In this document: in pieces, positions 43,599 to 52,262 of the stretch
Position numbering within the stretch: the stretch's first letter is position 1
Layout: each line of letters opens with the position of its first letter
From: Phaeacidiphilus oryzae TH49
GTDB lineage: Bacteria; Actinomycetota; Actinomycetes; Streptomycetales; Streptomycetaceae
DNA: 64,000 bases
Direction of reading: 5' to 3'
Assembly (NCBI RefSeq): GCF_000744815.1
Contig: NZ_JQMQ01000005.1
Location: 2,984,055-3,048,054 of the forward strand
Position numbers and translations under genes: made by a program
The notes under the pieces: model-generated
What the model was told of the DNA's origin: nothing
Seen by the model: the letters and a program-made list of their open reading frames with translations, nothing else
Database searches by the model: none

Positions 43599-44633
43599 TC
43601 AGCCCGAGGCCGCGTTCGGCGGCGGGCCGAACTCCGCGGGGCCCACGCCGGCCCTTCGGGCCAGGGCCACGGCGGCGAGGGTGGAGTGGACGCCCAGCTT
43701 GCCCAGCACGTTCTGCATATGGGTGCGGACCGTGTGCGGGGAGAGGAACAGCCGGTCCGCCACGGCCTGCCGCCCCAGCCCCGCCACCATGCAGCGCAGC
43801 ACCTGCTTCTCGCGCGGGGTCAGCGTCTCGACCAGCCGCTCGCTCTCCGTCCGGTCCCGCCGCGCGGCGGTCAACTCCCGCACCACGCCGGTGAGCAGCG
43901 CCGGCGGGATGTGGGTCTCGTCCCGCAGCACTCCGCGCACCACCGCCATCAGCCGGCCGAGCGAGCTCTCCTTGGCCACCCAGCCGCCCGCCCCGGCCTG
44001 CAGCGCGCGTACCGCCCGCCGCGGGTCGTCGTCGCCGGCCAGCACCACCACCCGCAGTCCCGGATGCGCCGCCCGGGCCCGCGCGACCAGCGCGATGCCG
44101 TCCGCGGACCCGCCCGGCGCCCGCCCCGGCGCGCCGCCGGGCGCGAGCCGCTGCGTCGGCACCCGGCCGGGGGCGGTGGCCGCCCCGGCCTGCGGCCCCG
44201 GCGGGCCGGCGCCGACGATCCGGCGGTACGGGCCCGGTGCGGCGGTGGCGGTCACCGCGCCCGGCGGACGCCGCGGCGCGGCCAGCGGGACGGCCCCACC
44301 GCCGGTCGGCACCTGCCTCAACGGCCGTGCCCTGCCCGGGAGTTGAGCCTGCGGCGACGGCGGGACCGGGGCCGGGGCCGGGTCGGCCGACTCCGGCCCG
44401 CCCGGGTTGCCACGCACCGGCCCGCCCTCCGCAGGCAGCGCGCCGAGGTCCGCGTCGACCAGCATCACCTGGAAGGCCCGGCCCTCGCCTGCGGCTCGTT
44501 CCAGCGCCCGTTCCGCCGCCTGCGCACTGCCCGCCGCGGACACGTCGACATCAGGCTCCGCGGCCAGCGCGGTGGCCAGGGCCTCGGCGAAGATCCGGTG
44601 GCCGTCGACCACCAGCACACGAATACGCCCCAC
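43599..44633 (-). CDS. LuxR-family response regulator with large receiver insertion
   Basis: 344 aa. Receiver: RVLVVDGHRIFAEALATAL, phosphoacceptor D60 in VMLVDADL, later the switch Lys in GGWVAKES. C-terminal LuxR helix-turn-helix: LTPREKQVLRCMVAGLGRQAVADRLFLSPHTVRTHMQNVLGKL. Between D60 and the rest of the receiver sits an extra Gly/Pro-rich stretch of about 110 residues (67-176), not seen in normal NarL regulators. One of the two usual N-terminal acidic residues is Gly (VVDGHR). GTG at 44633. No partner kinase next to it. Confidence 0.83.
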   Translation of the reverse strand: MGRIRVLVVDGHRIFAEALATALAAEPDVDVSAAGSAQAAERALERAAGEGRAFQVMLVDADLGALPAEGGPVRGNPGGPESADPAPAPVPPSPQAQLPGRARPLRQVPTGGGAVPLAAPRRPPGAVTATAAPGPYRRIVGAGPPGPQAGAATAPGRVPTQRLAPGGAPGRAPGGSADGIALVARARAAHPGLRVVVLAGDDDPRRAVRALQAGAGGWVAKESSLGRLMAVVRGVLRDETHIPPALLTGVVRELTAARRDRTESERLVETLTPREKQVLRCMVAGLGRQAVADRLFLSPHTVRTHMQNVLGKLGVHSTLAAVALARRAGVGPAEFGPPPNAASG

Positions 44634-44831
44634 GTCATTCCCCCCTGCTCGGGGTCCCCGCCGCCGTTTCCGACAGCCCTGCGACAGCGCCGACCCCCCT
44701 CAGGCACCGGCCCCCACCGGTACCGCCCTCAGCGTACGTTCGCCCGCCCCGACTTGACGATGTTTCGGCACGAAACCCCGCGTCCGGGGGCCTACTCAGC
44801 GGAACCTGTCCGAAATGCGACAGGCCCAGGC

Positions 44832-44860
44832 GCCCCGGAGCCCGCAGGCGACTCCGGGGC
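44832..44860 (-). terminator. Candidate terminator after galTEK
   Basis: GCCCCGGAG (44832-44840) pairs with CTCCGGGGC (44852-44860), 9-bp stem and 11-nt loop, 15 bp past the galK stop. A second small hairpin (CCTGTC/GACAGG, 44805-44824) follows. No U-tract. Confidence 0.55.
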
Positions 44861-44874
44861 AGCAGGGGTGCGCC

Positions 44875-46077
44875 TCAGTCGAGCCGCCGGGCGCCCGCGC
44901 TCGGCTTGGCCGAGAAGGCCCGCGGGGCCGGCAGCCCGCGCTCGGCGAAGGCCGCCGCGACCGCGTCGGTGACCGCCTCCGCTCCGGCCTCCTCGACCAG
45001 GACGACGACGCAGCCGCCGAAGCCGCCGCCGGTCTGCCGGGCGCCCAGCGCACCGGCCGCCACGGCGGTCTCCACCACCAGGTCGGACTCCAGGCAGGAG
45101 ATCCGGTAGTCGTCGCGGAGCGAGGCGTGCCCCTCGGTGAGCAGCGCGCCGGTCTCCCGCAGCCGCCCGGCGGCGACGAGTTCGGCTACCCGCTCGACCC
45201 GGTGGTCGTCGGTGACGATGTGCCGGACCAGCCGGCGCAGCCCTGGCTTGCCGTCCGGCTCGTCGCCCTCGGGCAGCCGCTCCAGGGCCGCGTCCAGCTC
45301 CTCGTAGCGGACGTCGCGCAGGGCGGGGACGCCGAGCAGCCCGGCGGCCCGCTCGCAGCCGGCCCGGCGGGCGGCGTACTCGTTGTCGCCGTGGGTGTGC
45401 TTCACCCGGGTGTCGACGACCAGCAGGGCGAGGCCCTCGGCCGCCGGGTCGAACGGCACCTGATGGACCGTCATGACGTCCCGGCAGTCCAGCACCAGCG
45501 CCGAGCCCTCGGCGCAGCACATCGCCGCCATCTGGTCGAGCACCCCGCAGGGCACCCCGACGTAGGCGTTCTCGGCGCGCTGGGCGAGCAGCGCCGCCTG
45601 CGGGTCGCTGTAGTCGAGGCCGTAGAGCTCGCGGCAGGCCGCGGCGACCGCGCACTCCAGGGCGGCGGAGGAGGAGAGCCCGGCCCCGGTCGGCACGTCG
45701 CTGTCCATGTGCACGTCCAGCCCGCCGGCCAGCGCATCGCCGTGGCCGTCCGCGCACAGCGCCCACAGCACGCCGAGGACGTAGGCCGCCCAGCCCTCGC
45801 CCTCCCGGCCGGGGGCGAGTTCGGCGACCCGCGCCTCGACGACGCCGTCGGCCTGGGCGCTGTGCACCCGCACCAGCCCGTCCTCCCGGCGGGCCACCGC
45901 CGCGCGGGCCGCGTACGGCAGGGCGACGGGGAGGCAGAGGCCCTCGTTGTAGTCGGTGTGCTCACCGATCACGTTGACCCGGCCCGGGGCCTGCCAGACG
46001 CCCTCCGGGTCGCGGCCGAAGACCGCCGCGAACTCCTTGCGGGCCCTGTCCTTGGGGGTGTTCTGGTCCTGCGTCAC
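44875..46077 (-). CDS. galK: Galactokinase
   Basis: 400 aa GHMP kinase. Phosphorylates galactose at C1. WQAPGRVNVIGEHTDYNEGLCLPVALPYAA is the galactokinase signature; PTGAGLSSSAALECAVAAACRELYGL is the GHMP ATP loop; GARQTGGGFGGCVVVLVEEAG is motif 3. GTG at 46077 overlaps the galE stop (GTGA). Third gene of galTEK. Confidence 0.96.
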   Translation of the reverse strand: MTQDQNTPKDRARKEFAAVFGRDPEGVWQAPGRVNVIGEHTDYNEGLCLPVALPYAARAAVARREDGLVRVHSAQADGVVEARVAELAPGREGEGWAAYVLGVLWALCADGHGDALAGGLDVHMDSDVPTGAGLSSSAALECAVAAACRELYGLDYSDPQAALLAQRAENAYVGVPCGVLDQMAAMCCAEGSALVLDCRDVMTVHQVPFDPAAEGLALLVVDTRVKHTHGDNEYAARRAGCERAAGLLGVPALRDVRYEELDAALERLPEGDEPDGKPGLRRLVRHIVTDDHRVERVAELVAAGRLRETGALLTEGHASLRDDYRISCLESDLVVETAVAAGALGARQTGGGFGGCVVVLVEEAGAEAVTDAVAAAFAERGLPAPRAFSAKPSAGARRLD

Positions 46078-47063
46078 TGTTCGGGGGCTCCTTTGCCGGA
46101 CACCGAAAGATGGGCGCGGGTGAACTCCCACGCGTCGGAGACGATCTCCTCCAGGCTGGTGCGGGCCGGCTGCCAGCCGAGCCGCTCCCTGGCCCGCTGG
46201 GCGGAGGCGACCAGCACCGCCGGGTCGCCGGGGCGGCGCGGACCGGCGTGCTCGGGTACGGCCCTGGCGGTGACCCGGCGGACCGTGTCGATCACCTCGC
46301 GGACCGAGAAGCCGCTGGCCGAGCCGAGGTTGCAGACCAGGTGCTCGCCGGGGGCGACGGTCTCCGGGCGCAGCGCCAGCAGATGCGCCTCGGCCAGGTC
46401 GGCGACGTGGATGTAGTCCCGGATGCAGGTGCCGTCCGGGGTGGGGTAGTCGGTGCCGTAGACGTCGATGTGGCCGCGGTGGCCGAGGGCGGTCTGCAGC
46501 ACCAGCGGGATCAGATGGCTCTCCGGGTGGTGCCGCTCGCCCAGGTCCCCGTACGCCCCGGCCACGTTGAAGTAGCGCAGCGAGACGGCGGCCAGGCCGT
46601 GCGCCGCGCACTCCCCCGCCAGCATGTGGTCGACGGCGAGCTTGCTCGCGCCGTACGGGCTGGTGGGGGCGGTGCGGGCGTCCTCCGGGATGGGCGCCCG
46701 CTCGGGCTCGCCGTAGACGGCGGCGGTGGAGGAGAAGACCAGCCGGCGGACGTCCGCCTTGCGCATCGCGGCGAGCAGCTCGACGGTGCCGCCGACGTTG
46801 TTCCGCCAGTACTTCTCGGGGTCCGCGACGGACTCGGCGACCTGCGAGAAGGCGGCGAGGTGGACCACCCCGTCGAAGGACCCGTCCAGGTGCTCCGCGG
46901 CGTCCTGGACCCGGCCCGGCACGAACTCGGCCCCGGCCGGCACGGCGTCGCGGAGGCCGGTCGACAGGTCGTCGAGGACGACGACCCGGTGGCCGCTCTC
47001 CAGCAGCCGGGCCGCCACCACGCTGCCGACGTAGCCGGCTCCTCCGGTCACCAGGTACTTCAC
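46074..47063 (-). CDS. galE: UDP-glucose 4-epimerase
   Basis: 329 aa extended SDR. NAD-binding VTGGAGYVGSVVAARLLESGH; catalytic Ser in FSSTAAVYGEP and YGASKLAVDH with the Tyr/Lys pair; substrate region LRYFNVAGAYGDLGE. Interconverts UDP-glucose and UDP-galactose. GTG at 47063 overlaps the galT stop (GTGA), and its own stop overlaps galK, so all three are translationally coupled. Confidence 0.95.
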   Translation of the reverse strand: MKYLVTGGAGYVGSVVAARLLESGHRVVVLDDLSTGLRDAVPAGAEFVPGRVQDAAEHLDGSFDGVVHLAAFSQVAESVADPEKYWRNNVGGTVELLAAMRKADVRRLVFSSTAAVYGEPERAPIPEDARTAPTSPYGASKLAVDHMLAGECAAHGLAAVSLRYFNVAGAYGDLGERHHPESHLIPLVLQTALGHRGHIDVYGTDYPTPDGTCIRDYIHVADLAEAHLLALRPETVAPGEHLVCNLGSASGFSVREVIDTVRRVTARAVPEHAGPRRPGDPAVLVASAQRARERLGWQPARTSLEEIVSDAWEFTRAHLSVSGKGAPEQ

Positions 47064-48190
47064 CGTTCACCGACCTCCCGCAGGCGGCGCGCCGCCTGCT
47101 CCGGCGACACGTCGTTGATGAAGACGTCCATGCCGGACTCGGACCCGGCCAGGTACTTGAGCTTCCCCACGGTACGCCGGATGGTGAACAGTTCGAGGTG
47201 GAGGGCCAGTTCGCCGCCGTCGGCCCCGCGCGCCCGGCCGGGCGTCTGGTGCCAGGCCGCGATGTACGGCGTGGGCGCGGGCCGGCCGGCGTCGGCGGCG
47301 GCCTCGTCGCCGGCCCCCTCGCCGGGCTCGAAGAGGCGGTCGAAGCGGCGCAGCAGGTCGAGGTAGACGCGGGGGAACTCGGCCCGCTCGGCCTCGTCCA
47401 GGGCGAGGAGGTCGGGCACCCGCCGGTTGGGGTAGAGGTGGACCTCGTACGGCCAGTGCGCGGCGAACGGCACGAACGCGGTCCAGTGCTCGCCCTTGAC
47501 GACCACCCGGGCCGGGTCCCGCAGCTCGGCCGCGAGGAGGTCGTCGAAGAGGTTGCGGCCGGTACGGCGGCGGTGGGCGGCGGCGGACGCGATCATCCGC
47601 TCGGTGCGCGGGGTGATGAAGGGGTAGGCGTAGATCTGCCCGTGCGGGTGGCCGAGGGTGACGCCGATCTCGGCGCCGCGGTTCTCGAAGCAGAAGACCT
47701 GCTCGACGCCGGGGAGCGCGGAGAGTTCCGCGGTGCGGTCGGTCCAGGCGTCCAGCACCAGCCGGGCCTGCTCCTCGTCGAGGTCGGCGAAGGAGGCGTG
47801 GTGGTCCGAGGTGAAGCAGACCACCTCGCAGCGGCCGTTGCCGGGCAGCGCGCCCTCGACCGCCTCGGGGGCGCCCACGGGGCTCGGGGTGAGCGAGGGG
47901 AAGCGGTTCTCGAAGACGGCGACCTCGTAGTCGGTGTCCGGGATCTCGCTGTGCCGGCCGTCCCGGGAGGGGCAGAGCGGGCACTCGTCCGCCGGCGGGT
48001 GGTAGATCCGGCCCTGGCGGTGCGAGGCGACCACCACCCAGTCGTCCCGGACCGCGTCGTACCTGATCTCCGAGGAGGTGCGGGTGGCCTCCAGCGGCCG
48101 CTGGTCGACGGCGTCGCGCACCCGGTCGTCGCGGGAGTCGTAGTAGATCAACTCCCGTCCGTCGGCCAGGCGCGTGCTGGTCTTCTTCAC
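47060..48190 (-). CDS. galT: Galactose-1-phosphate uridylyltransferase
   Basis: 376 aa. Transfers UMP between UDP-glucose and galactose 1-phosphate. Motifs: PLCPSRDGRHSEIPDTDYEVAVFENRFPSL with the zinc-binding CPLC pair, and HPHGQIYAYPFI with the nucleophilic His in HPHGQ. GTG at 48190 (VKKTSTRLADGR) after GGAGAA. First gene of the galTEK operon. Confidence 0.96.
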   Translation of the reverse strand: MKKTSTRLADGRELIYYDSRDDRVRDAVDQRPLEATRTSSEIRYDAVRDDWVVVASHRQGRIYHPPADECPLCPSRDGRHSEIPDTDYEVAVFENRFPSLTPSPVGAPEAVEGALPGNGRCEVVCFTSDHHASFADLDEEQARLVLDAWTDRTAELSALPGVEQVFCFENRGAEIGVTLGHPHGQIYAYPFITPRTERMIASAAAHRRRTGRNLFDDLLAAELRDPARVVVKGEHWTAFVPFAAHWPYEVHLYPNRRVPDLLALDEAERAEFPRVYLDLLRRFDRLFEPGEGAGDEAAADAGRPAPTPYIAAWHQTPGRARGADGGELALHLELFTIRRTVGKLKYLAGSESGMDVFINDVSPEQAARRLREVGER

Positions 48191-48242
48191 TGCGTTCTCC
48201 TCGGCTCGCTCAATCCGCTGCTCGGTTCACCGCACACCAGCA

Positions 48243-48273
48243 ACATAATCGAACATTACCAAGCACGGGTCAA
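48243..48273 (-). promoter_or_regulatory. Candidate galTEK promoter
   Basis: On the minus strand TTGACC (48268-48273) and ATTATG/TTATGT (48243-48249) are 18-19 bp apart, about 55 bp before galT. AT-rich for this genome, which supports a regulatory role. The region between (GCTTGGTAATGTTCGATTA) may hold an operator. Confidence 0.4.
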
Positions 48274-48381
48274 CAGCCAAGAGCATGGAGAAGCGCGTCA
48301 CCCCTCCCCATCGCCGCGAAATCCCGCCCGGGACTGCGCATGTGTGATCTTGTTCGGAATTGTTGAGCGCTTGTCGCCCCG

Positions 48382-49053
48382 CTACTCCTCGCGGGACGCC
48401 CGCTCCAGCAACCCGGTACGGGCGGCCACCGCCGCCGCCTCCAGCCGGGTGCGCGCCCCCAGCTTCATCAGCACCCGCTGCACATGGGTGCGGGCGGTGC
48501 TCGGCGCGATCCCCATCCCGGCGGCGATCGCCCGGGTGTCCTCACCCTCGGCGATCCGCATCAGGACCTCGATCTCCCGCCGGGTCAGCATCCGCAGCAG
48601 CCGCAGCGCCTCGTCGTCCGGCTCCGGCGCCGGCTGCAGCAGGTGCTCGAACGCGGCCTGCAGCAGCTCCGGCCAGACCGCGGCCTCGCCCGCGCGCACC
48701 CGGTTGAGCGCGCGCTCCACCACCTCGATCCGCTCGTCGCTGCGGACATAGCCGAAGGCGCCCGCGCCGAAGGCCGCGGCCACCCCCTTGAGGTCGCTGA
48801 CCGGGCCCATCACCACGACCGGCACATCGGGCCGCTCGGCGCGGATCCGCCGCACCGGCTCGCAGGCCCCCGGCTCCCCCGGATGCGCGAGACCCAGCAG
48901 GCAGACCTCCGGCCTGCGGTTGACCACCAGTTCCACCGCCGATCCGACCGGCGTCCCGACCGCGAGCACCCGGTGCCCGCGCAACTGGAGCGCCGCAGCG
49001 AGCGCCTCGGCCAGCAACCGGTGGTCGTCGACGACGACCAGCCGTACGCCCAC
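48382..49053 (-). CDS. LuxR-family regulator with degenerate receiver
   Basis: 223 aa. Receiver-like N-terminus VRLVVVDDHRLLAEALAAALQLRG keeps the acidic pair, but the phosphoacceptor Asp is replaced: EVCLLGLAHPG has G54. The switch Thr/Ser (VVVMGPVSD) and Lys (GYVRSDE) positions are also lost, so it cannot be phosphorylated normally. C-terminal LuxR domain: LTRREIEVLMRIAEGEDTRAIAAGMGIAPSTARTHVQRVLMKLGA. GTG at 49053 after GGAGG. Upstream of galT on the same strand with a 191-bp gap. Confidence 0.88.
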   Translation of the reverse strand: MGVRLVVVDDHRLLAEALAAALQLRGHRVLAVGTPVGSAVELVVNRRPEVCLLGLAHPGEPGACEPVRRIRAERPDVPVVVMGPVSDLKGVAAAFGAGAFGYVRSDERIEVVERALNRVRAGEAAVWPELLQAAFEHLLQPAPEPDDEALRLLRMLTRREIEVLMRIAEGEDTRAIAAGMGIAPSTARTHVQRVLMKLGARTRLEAAAVAARTGLLERASREE

Positions 49054-49206
49054 GGTGCCTCCCCCCTCCGCCGCCGGCTCACGACGCCTCCGGACTCGGC
49101 GGTGACGCCCCATCAGAACGCACTTCGTATGCGGAGCGCCACGGTACCGGGGGGTAGAAGGTGAGAGAAGCACGAGAACGCGGGAGAGAACAGGGAGAAA
49201 ACGTGC

Positions 49207-49240
49207 GGAAGACCTCCCGTCACTTGACGGGAGGCCTTCC
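49207..49240 (-). terminator. Intrinsic terminator of tRNA-Thr
   Basis: Downstream of the tRNA on the minus strand: GGAAG-CCTCCCGTC pairs with GACGGGAGG-CTTCC (14 bp around one mismatch) with a 4-nt ACTT-type loop, then GCACGTTTTCTCC. A clear hairpin with a short T-run. Confidence 0.85.
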
Positions 49241-49246
49241 TGCTGG

Positions 49247-49319
49247 AGCCCCAATACGGAATCGAACCGTAGACCTTCTCCTTACCATGGAGACGCTCTG
49301 CCGACTGAGCTATTGGGGC
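49247..49319 (-). tRNA. tRNA-Thr (anticodon GGU)
   Basis: Minus strand cloverleaf: acceptor GCCCCAA (49313-49319) with TTGGGGC, D arm AGCTCAGTCGGCAGAGC, anticodon stem TCTCC/GGAGA around ATGGTAA giving anticodon GGT, T arm CTACGGTTCGATTCCGTA. Discriminator T, no encoded CCA. 73 nt; terminator follows. Confidence 0.95.
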
Positions 49320-49381
49320 TGGGCGCGGGAAGAACACTACCCGGTCACCCCGCCGATCACGAAATCGGCCTCCGCCGGGCG

Positions 49382-51217
49382 TTAGCCCACCCGTTCGGCC
49401 AGCTCCAGCCAGTTCAGCTCCAGCGCCTCGCGCTCCGCGGTGGCCTCCCGCAGCTTGCCGTCCAGCTCGGCCACCTTCGCGAAGTCGGTGGCGTTCTCCG
49501 CCAGTTGGGCGTGCAGCTTGGCCTCGCGCTCCTCCAGCTTGGTCATCTGCCGCTCGATCCTGGCCATCTCCTTCTGCGCGGCCCGGATCTCCGCCGCGGA
49601 GGCCTGGGCCTTCGGCGCTCCCTCGGCGGCCCTGGCCGCCGCCCCCCGGGCCTTCGGCGCCTGCGCCGCCGCCGACTGCTCGGCCATCCGCTGCCGCCGC
49701 TCCAGGTACTCGTCGATGCCGCCCGGCAGCATCCGCAGCCGGCGGTCGCCGAGCAGCGCCTGGACGGTGTCGGTCACCCGCTCGATGAAGTAGCGGTCGT
49801 GCGAGACCACCACCATCGAGCCGGGCCAGCCGTCCAGCAGGTCCTCCAGCTGGGCCAGGGTCTCGATGTCCAGGTCGTTGGTCGGCTCGTCCAGGAACAG
49901 CACGTTGGGCTCGTCCATCAGCAGCCGCAGCAGCTGGAGCCGGCGGCGCTCGCCGCCGGAGAGGTCGCCGACCGGCGTCCACTGCTTGTCCTTGCCGAAG
50001 CCGAAGGTCTCGCAGAGCTGCCCGGCGCTGAGCTCGCGGCCCTTGCCGAGGTCCACCCGCCCGCGGACCCGCTCGACGGCCTCCAGCACCCGCAGCGCCG
50101 GGTCCAACTCGGTGACCTCCTGGGAGAGATAGGCCAGGCGGACGGTCTTGCCGACCTTGATCACCCCGCCGGCGGGCTGGACGTCGCCCTGGCTCTCCCA
50201 GGCCTGCTGCATCGCCCGCATCAGCGAGGTCTTGCCGGCGCCGTTCACGCCGACCAGGCCGATCCGGTCACCCGGGCCGAGCTGCCAGGTCAGCCGCTCC
50301 AGCAGGGTCTTCTCGCCGGCCTGGACGGTGACGTCCTCCAGGTCGAAGACCGTCCTGCCGAGCCGGCTGTTGGCGAACTTCAGCAGCTCCACCTTGTCCC
50401 GGGGCGGGGGGACGTCCGCGATCAGCTCGTTGGCGGCCTCGATCCGGAAGCGCGGCTTGGAGGTGCGGGCGGGCGCCCCCCGGCGCAGCCAGGCCAGCTC
50501 CTTGCGCATCAGGTTCTGCCGCTTCGCCTCCTCGGTGGCGGCCCGGCGCTCGCGCTCGGCGCGGGCGAAGACGTAGTCGGAGTAGCCGCCCTCGTACTCG
50601 TGGACGGCGCCGGACTGGACGTCCCACATCCGGGTGCAGACCTGGTCCAGGAACCAGCGGTCGTGGGTGACCACCACCAGGGCCGAGCGGCGCGCCCGGA
50701 GGTGCCCGGCCAGCCAGGAGATCCCCTCGACGTCCAGGTGGTTGGTCGGCTCGTCGAGGACCAGCACGTCGTGGTCGCCGATCAGCAGCTTGGCCAGCGC
50801 GATGCGGCGGCGCTCACCGCCGGAGAGCGGGCCGATCACGGTGTCCAGGCCGACCGGGAAGCCGGGCAGGTCGAGCCCGCCGAAGAGACCGGTGAGGACG
50901 TCCCGGATCCGGGCGTCGCCGGCCCACTCGTGGTCGGCGAGGTCGCCGATCACCTCGTGCCGGACGGTGGCCGCCGGATCGAGGGAGTCGCCCTGGTCGA
51001 GGACGCCGAGGCGGAGTCCGCCCTGGTGGGTGACCCGGCCGGAGTCCGGCTCCTCCATCTTGGCCAGGATGCGGGTGAGGGTGGTCTTGCCGTCGCCGTT
51101 GCGTCCGACGACACCGATCCGGTCCCCCTCACTGACGCCGACGGTCACCCCGTCGAGGACGGCACGCGTGCCGTACACCTTGCTCACGGACTCGACGGTC
51201 GCGAGGTTCACGGCCAC
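49382..51217 (-). CDS. ABC-F family ATPase (Uup-like)
   Basis: 611 aa with two ABC ATPase domains and no membrane segment. Domain 1: GVVGRNGDGKTTL, PLSGGERRRIALAKLL, VLVLDEPTNHLDV. Domain 2: GLVGVNGAGKTSL, LSGGERRRLQLLRLL, VLFLDEPTNDLD. The C-terminal part is a charged coiled coil (AAEIRAAQKEMARIERQMTKLEERE). ABC-F proteins act on ribosomes or DNA junctions (Uup). GTG at 51217 (VAVNLATVESVSKVYG) chosen by family N-terminus. Transcribed after the DUF4097 gene but separated by a terminator. Confidence 0.93.
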   Translation of the reverse strand: MAVNLATVESVSKVYGTRAVLDGVTVGVSEGDRIGVVGRNGDGKTTLTRILAKMEEPDSGRVTHQGGLRLGVLDQGDSLDPAATVRHEVIGDLADHEWAGDARIRDVLTGLFGGLDLPGFPVGLDTVIGPLSGGERRRIALAKLLIGDHDVLVLDEPTNHLDVEGISWLAGHLRARRSALVVVTHDRWFLDQVCTRMWDVQSGAVHEYEGGYSDYVFARAERERRAATEEAKRQNLMRKELAWLRRGAPARTSKPRFRIEAANELIADVPPPRDKVELLKFANSRLGRTVFDLEDVTVQAGEKTLLERLTWQLGPGDRIGLVGVNGAGKTSLMRAMQQAWESQGDVQPAGGVIKVGKTVRLAYLSQEVTELDPALRVLEAVERVRGRVDLGKGRELSAGQLCETFGFGKDKQWTPVGDLSGGERRRLQLLRLLMDEPNVLFLDEPTNDLDIETLAQLEDLLDGWPGSMVVVSHDRYFIERVTDTVQALLGDRRLRMLPGGIDEYLERRQRMAEQSAAAQAPKARGAAARAAEGAPKAQASAAEIRAAQKEMARIERQMTKLEEREAKLHAQLAENATDFAKVAELDGKLREATAEREALELNWLELAERVG

Positions 51218-51291
51218 TGGCGCTGCTCTCCCGGGGACGGTGGGAACGATCGGTTGGGTCCCCCCAGCGTAGCCCGGGGCCGGAGCGCGAA

Positions 51292-51320
51292 GAGCCCGGC
51301 GGCCTGGGGCCGCCGGGCTC
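51292..51320 (-). terminator. Hairpin terminator after the DUF4097 gene
   Basis: GAGCCCGGCGGCC (51292-51304) and GGCCGCCGGGCTC (51308-51320), a perfect 13-bp stem with a 3-nt loop, 48 bp past the DUF4097 stop and before the ABC-F start. Confidence 0.78.
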
Positions 51321-51368
51321 CGCACCGGGCCTCGGACGGGGACGCGTCCGTCGAGCGCCCGGCCGGGG

Positions 51369-52040
51369 TCAGCGGCTGCGGGCGGTGATGTCGCCGTAGG
51401 AGGTGGTGGCGCGGATCCTCAGGCCCGCGTCGGCGCCCTCGGCGTTCCGCAGGGCGTTGTCGATCCGGCCGTAGGAGGTGCCGGCGTCCAGCGTTCCGGA
51501 GACCCCGCGGCCGGCCTCCACCGAGATGTCGCCCTTCTGCGTGCTCAGCAGGACCTCGCCGCCCAGCGCCTCGGTGATCCGGATGTCCCCCTGCTGGGTG
51601 CCGATCTCGGCGGCCCCGCCCAGCCGGCCGACCGTGACGCCGCCGTCGGCCAGGCTGATCCTGGCGCTCGCTGCCTCGTCGAGCTTCACCGGGCCCTGCG
51701 CGCTCCGGTAGGAGACGTCGCCGAGCCGTCCGACGCCGCGGAGTTCGGCGGCGGCGGCCTTCGCCTCGACCCGGGAGCCGGCCGGGAGCTGGACGGTCAC
51801 CTCGACGGCCCCGGAGTGGCCGAGGACCTTGTGCCTGGCCGGCGGGACGCCGATCCGCAGCACCCCCTCCCCGTAGTCGACCAGGACCTGCTCGGCGGCC
51901 TTCACGTCCCGGTTCCTGGCGGGGTTCGCGGGCCGGATCTCCACCACCGTGTCGGCCCGGTCGGCGGCGATGAGCTGGATGCGGCCGGCGGGGATGTCCA
52001 CGACGGCGGCGATCGGGCTGGTGGTCTCGAACGTGTGCAT
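51369..52040 (-). CDS. DUF4097 beta-repeat protein
   Basis: 223 aa. A right-handed beta-repeat: IAAVVDIPAGRIQLIAADRADTVVEIRP, LPAGSRVEAKAAAAELRGVG, GGAAEIGTQQGDIRITEALGGEVLLSTQKGDISVEAG, TSYGRIDNALR, TTSYGDITARSR. No signal peptide or membrane helix, so cytosolic. Function of the family is unknown. ATG at 52040. Divergent from the HTH_38/MarR gene, which likely regulates it; a GTTTCC/GGAAAC inverted repeat lies just upstream (52062-52079). Confidence 0.85.
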   Translation of the reverse strand: MHTFETTSPIAAVVDIPAGRIQLIAADRADTVVEIRPANPARNRDVKAAEQVLVDYGEGVLRIGVPPARHKVLGHSGAVEVTVQLPAGSRVEAKAAAAELRGVGRLGDVSYRSAQGPVKLDEAASARISLADGGVTVGRLGGAAEIGTQQGDIRITEALGGEVLLSTQKGDISVEAGRGVSGTLDAGTSYGRIDNALRNAEGADAGLRIRATTSYGDITARSR

Positions 52041-52061
52041 CGTCCGCTCCTTCGATCTGTT

Positions 52062-52210
52062 GTTTCCGATGATGGAAACGCTACGTTGCGTTCATTGAAC
52101 TGGCAACACCTCCGTTGCTTCATGACTGCATAGCGCCAGTTAAACGCCATAAAATCGTTGCAATGGCTCGCGGTTCAACGCAACATACCGCTGTCAGTTC
52201 GTTGCAATGG
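52062..52210. promoter_or_regulatory. Operator-rich divergent promoter (GTTGC boxes)
   Basis: Contains GTTTCC-gatgat-GGAAAC (52062-52079); GTTGCGTTCATTGAAC (52085-52100) and its approximate inverse GTTCAACGCAAC (52173-52184); and an exact direct repeat CGTTGCAATGG at 52156-52166 and 52200-52210, 44 bp apart (four helical turns). Likely bound by the divergently encoded regulator. Confidence 0.65.
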
Positions 52211-52262
52211 ACTGGAAGTGAAGGCTAGAGTCGTCCCGTCGCGGAGCACCGAGGAGGTCGTG

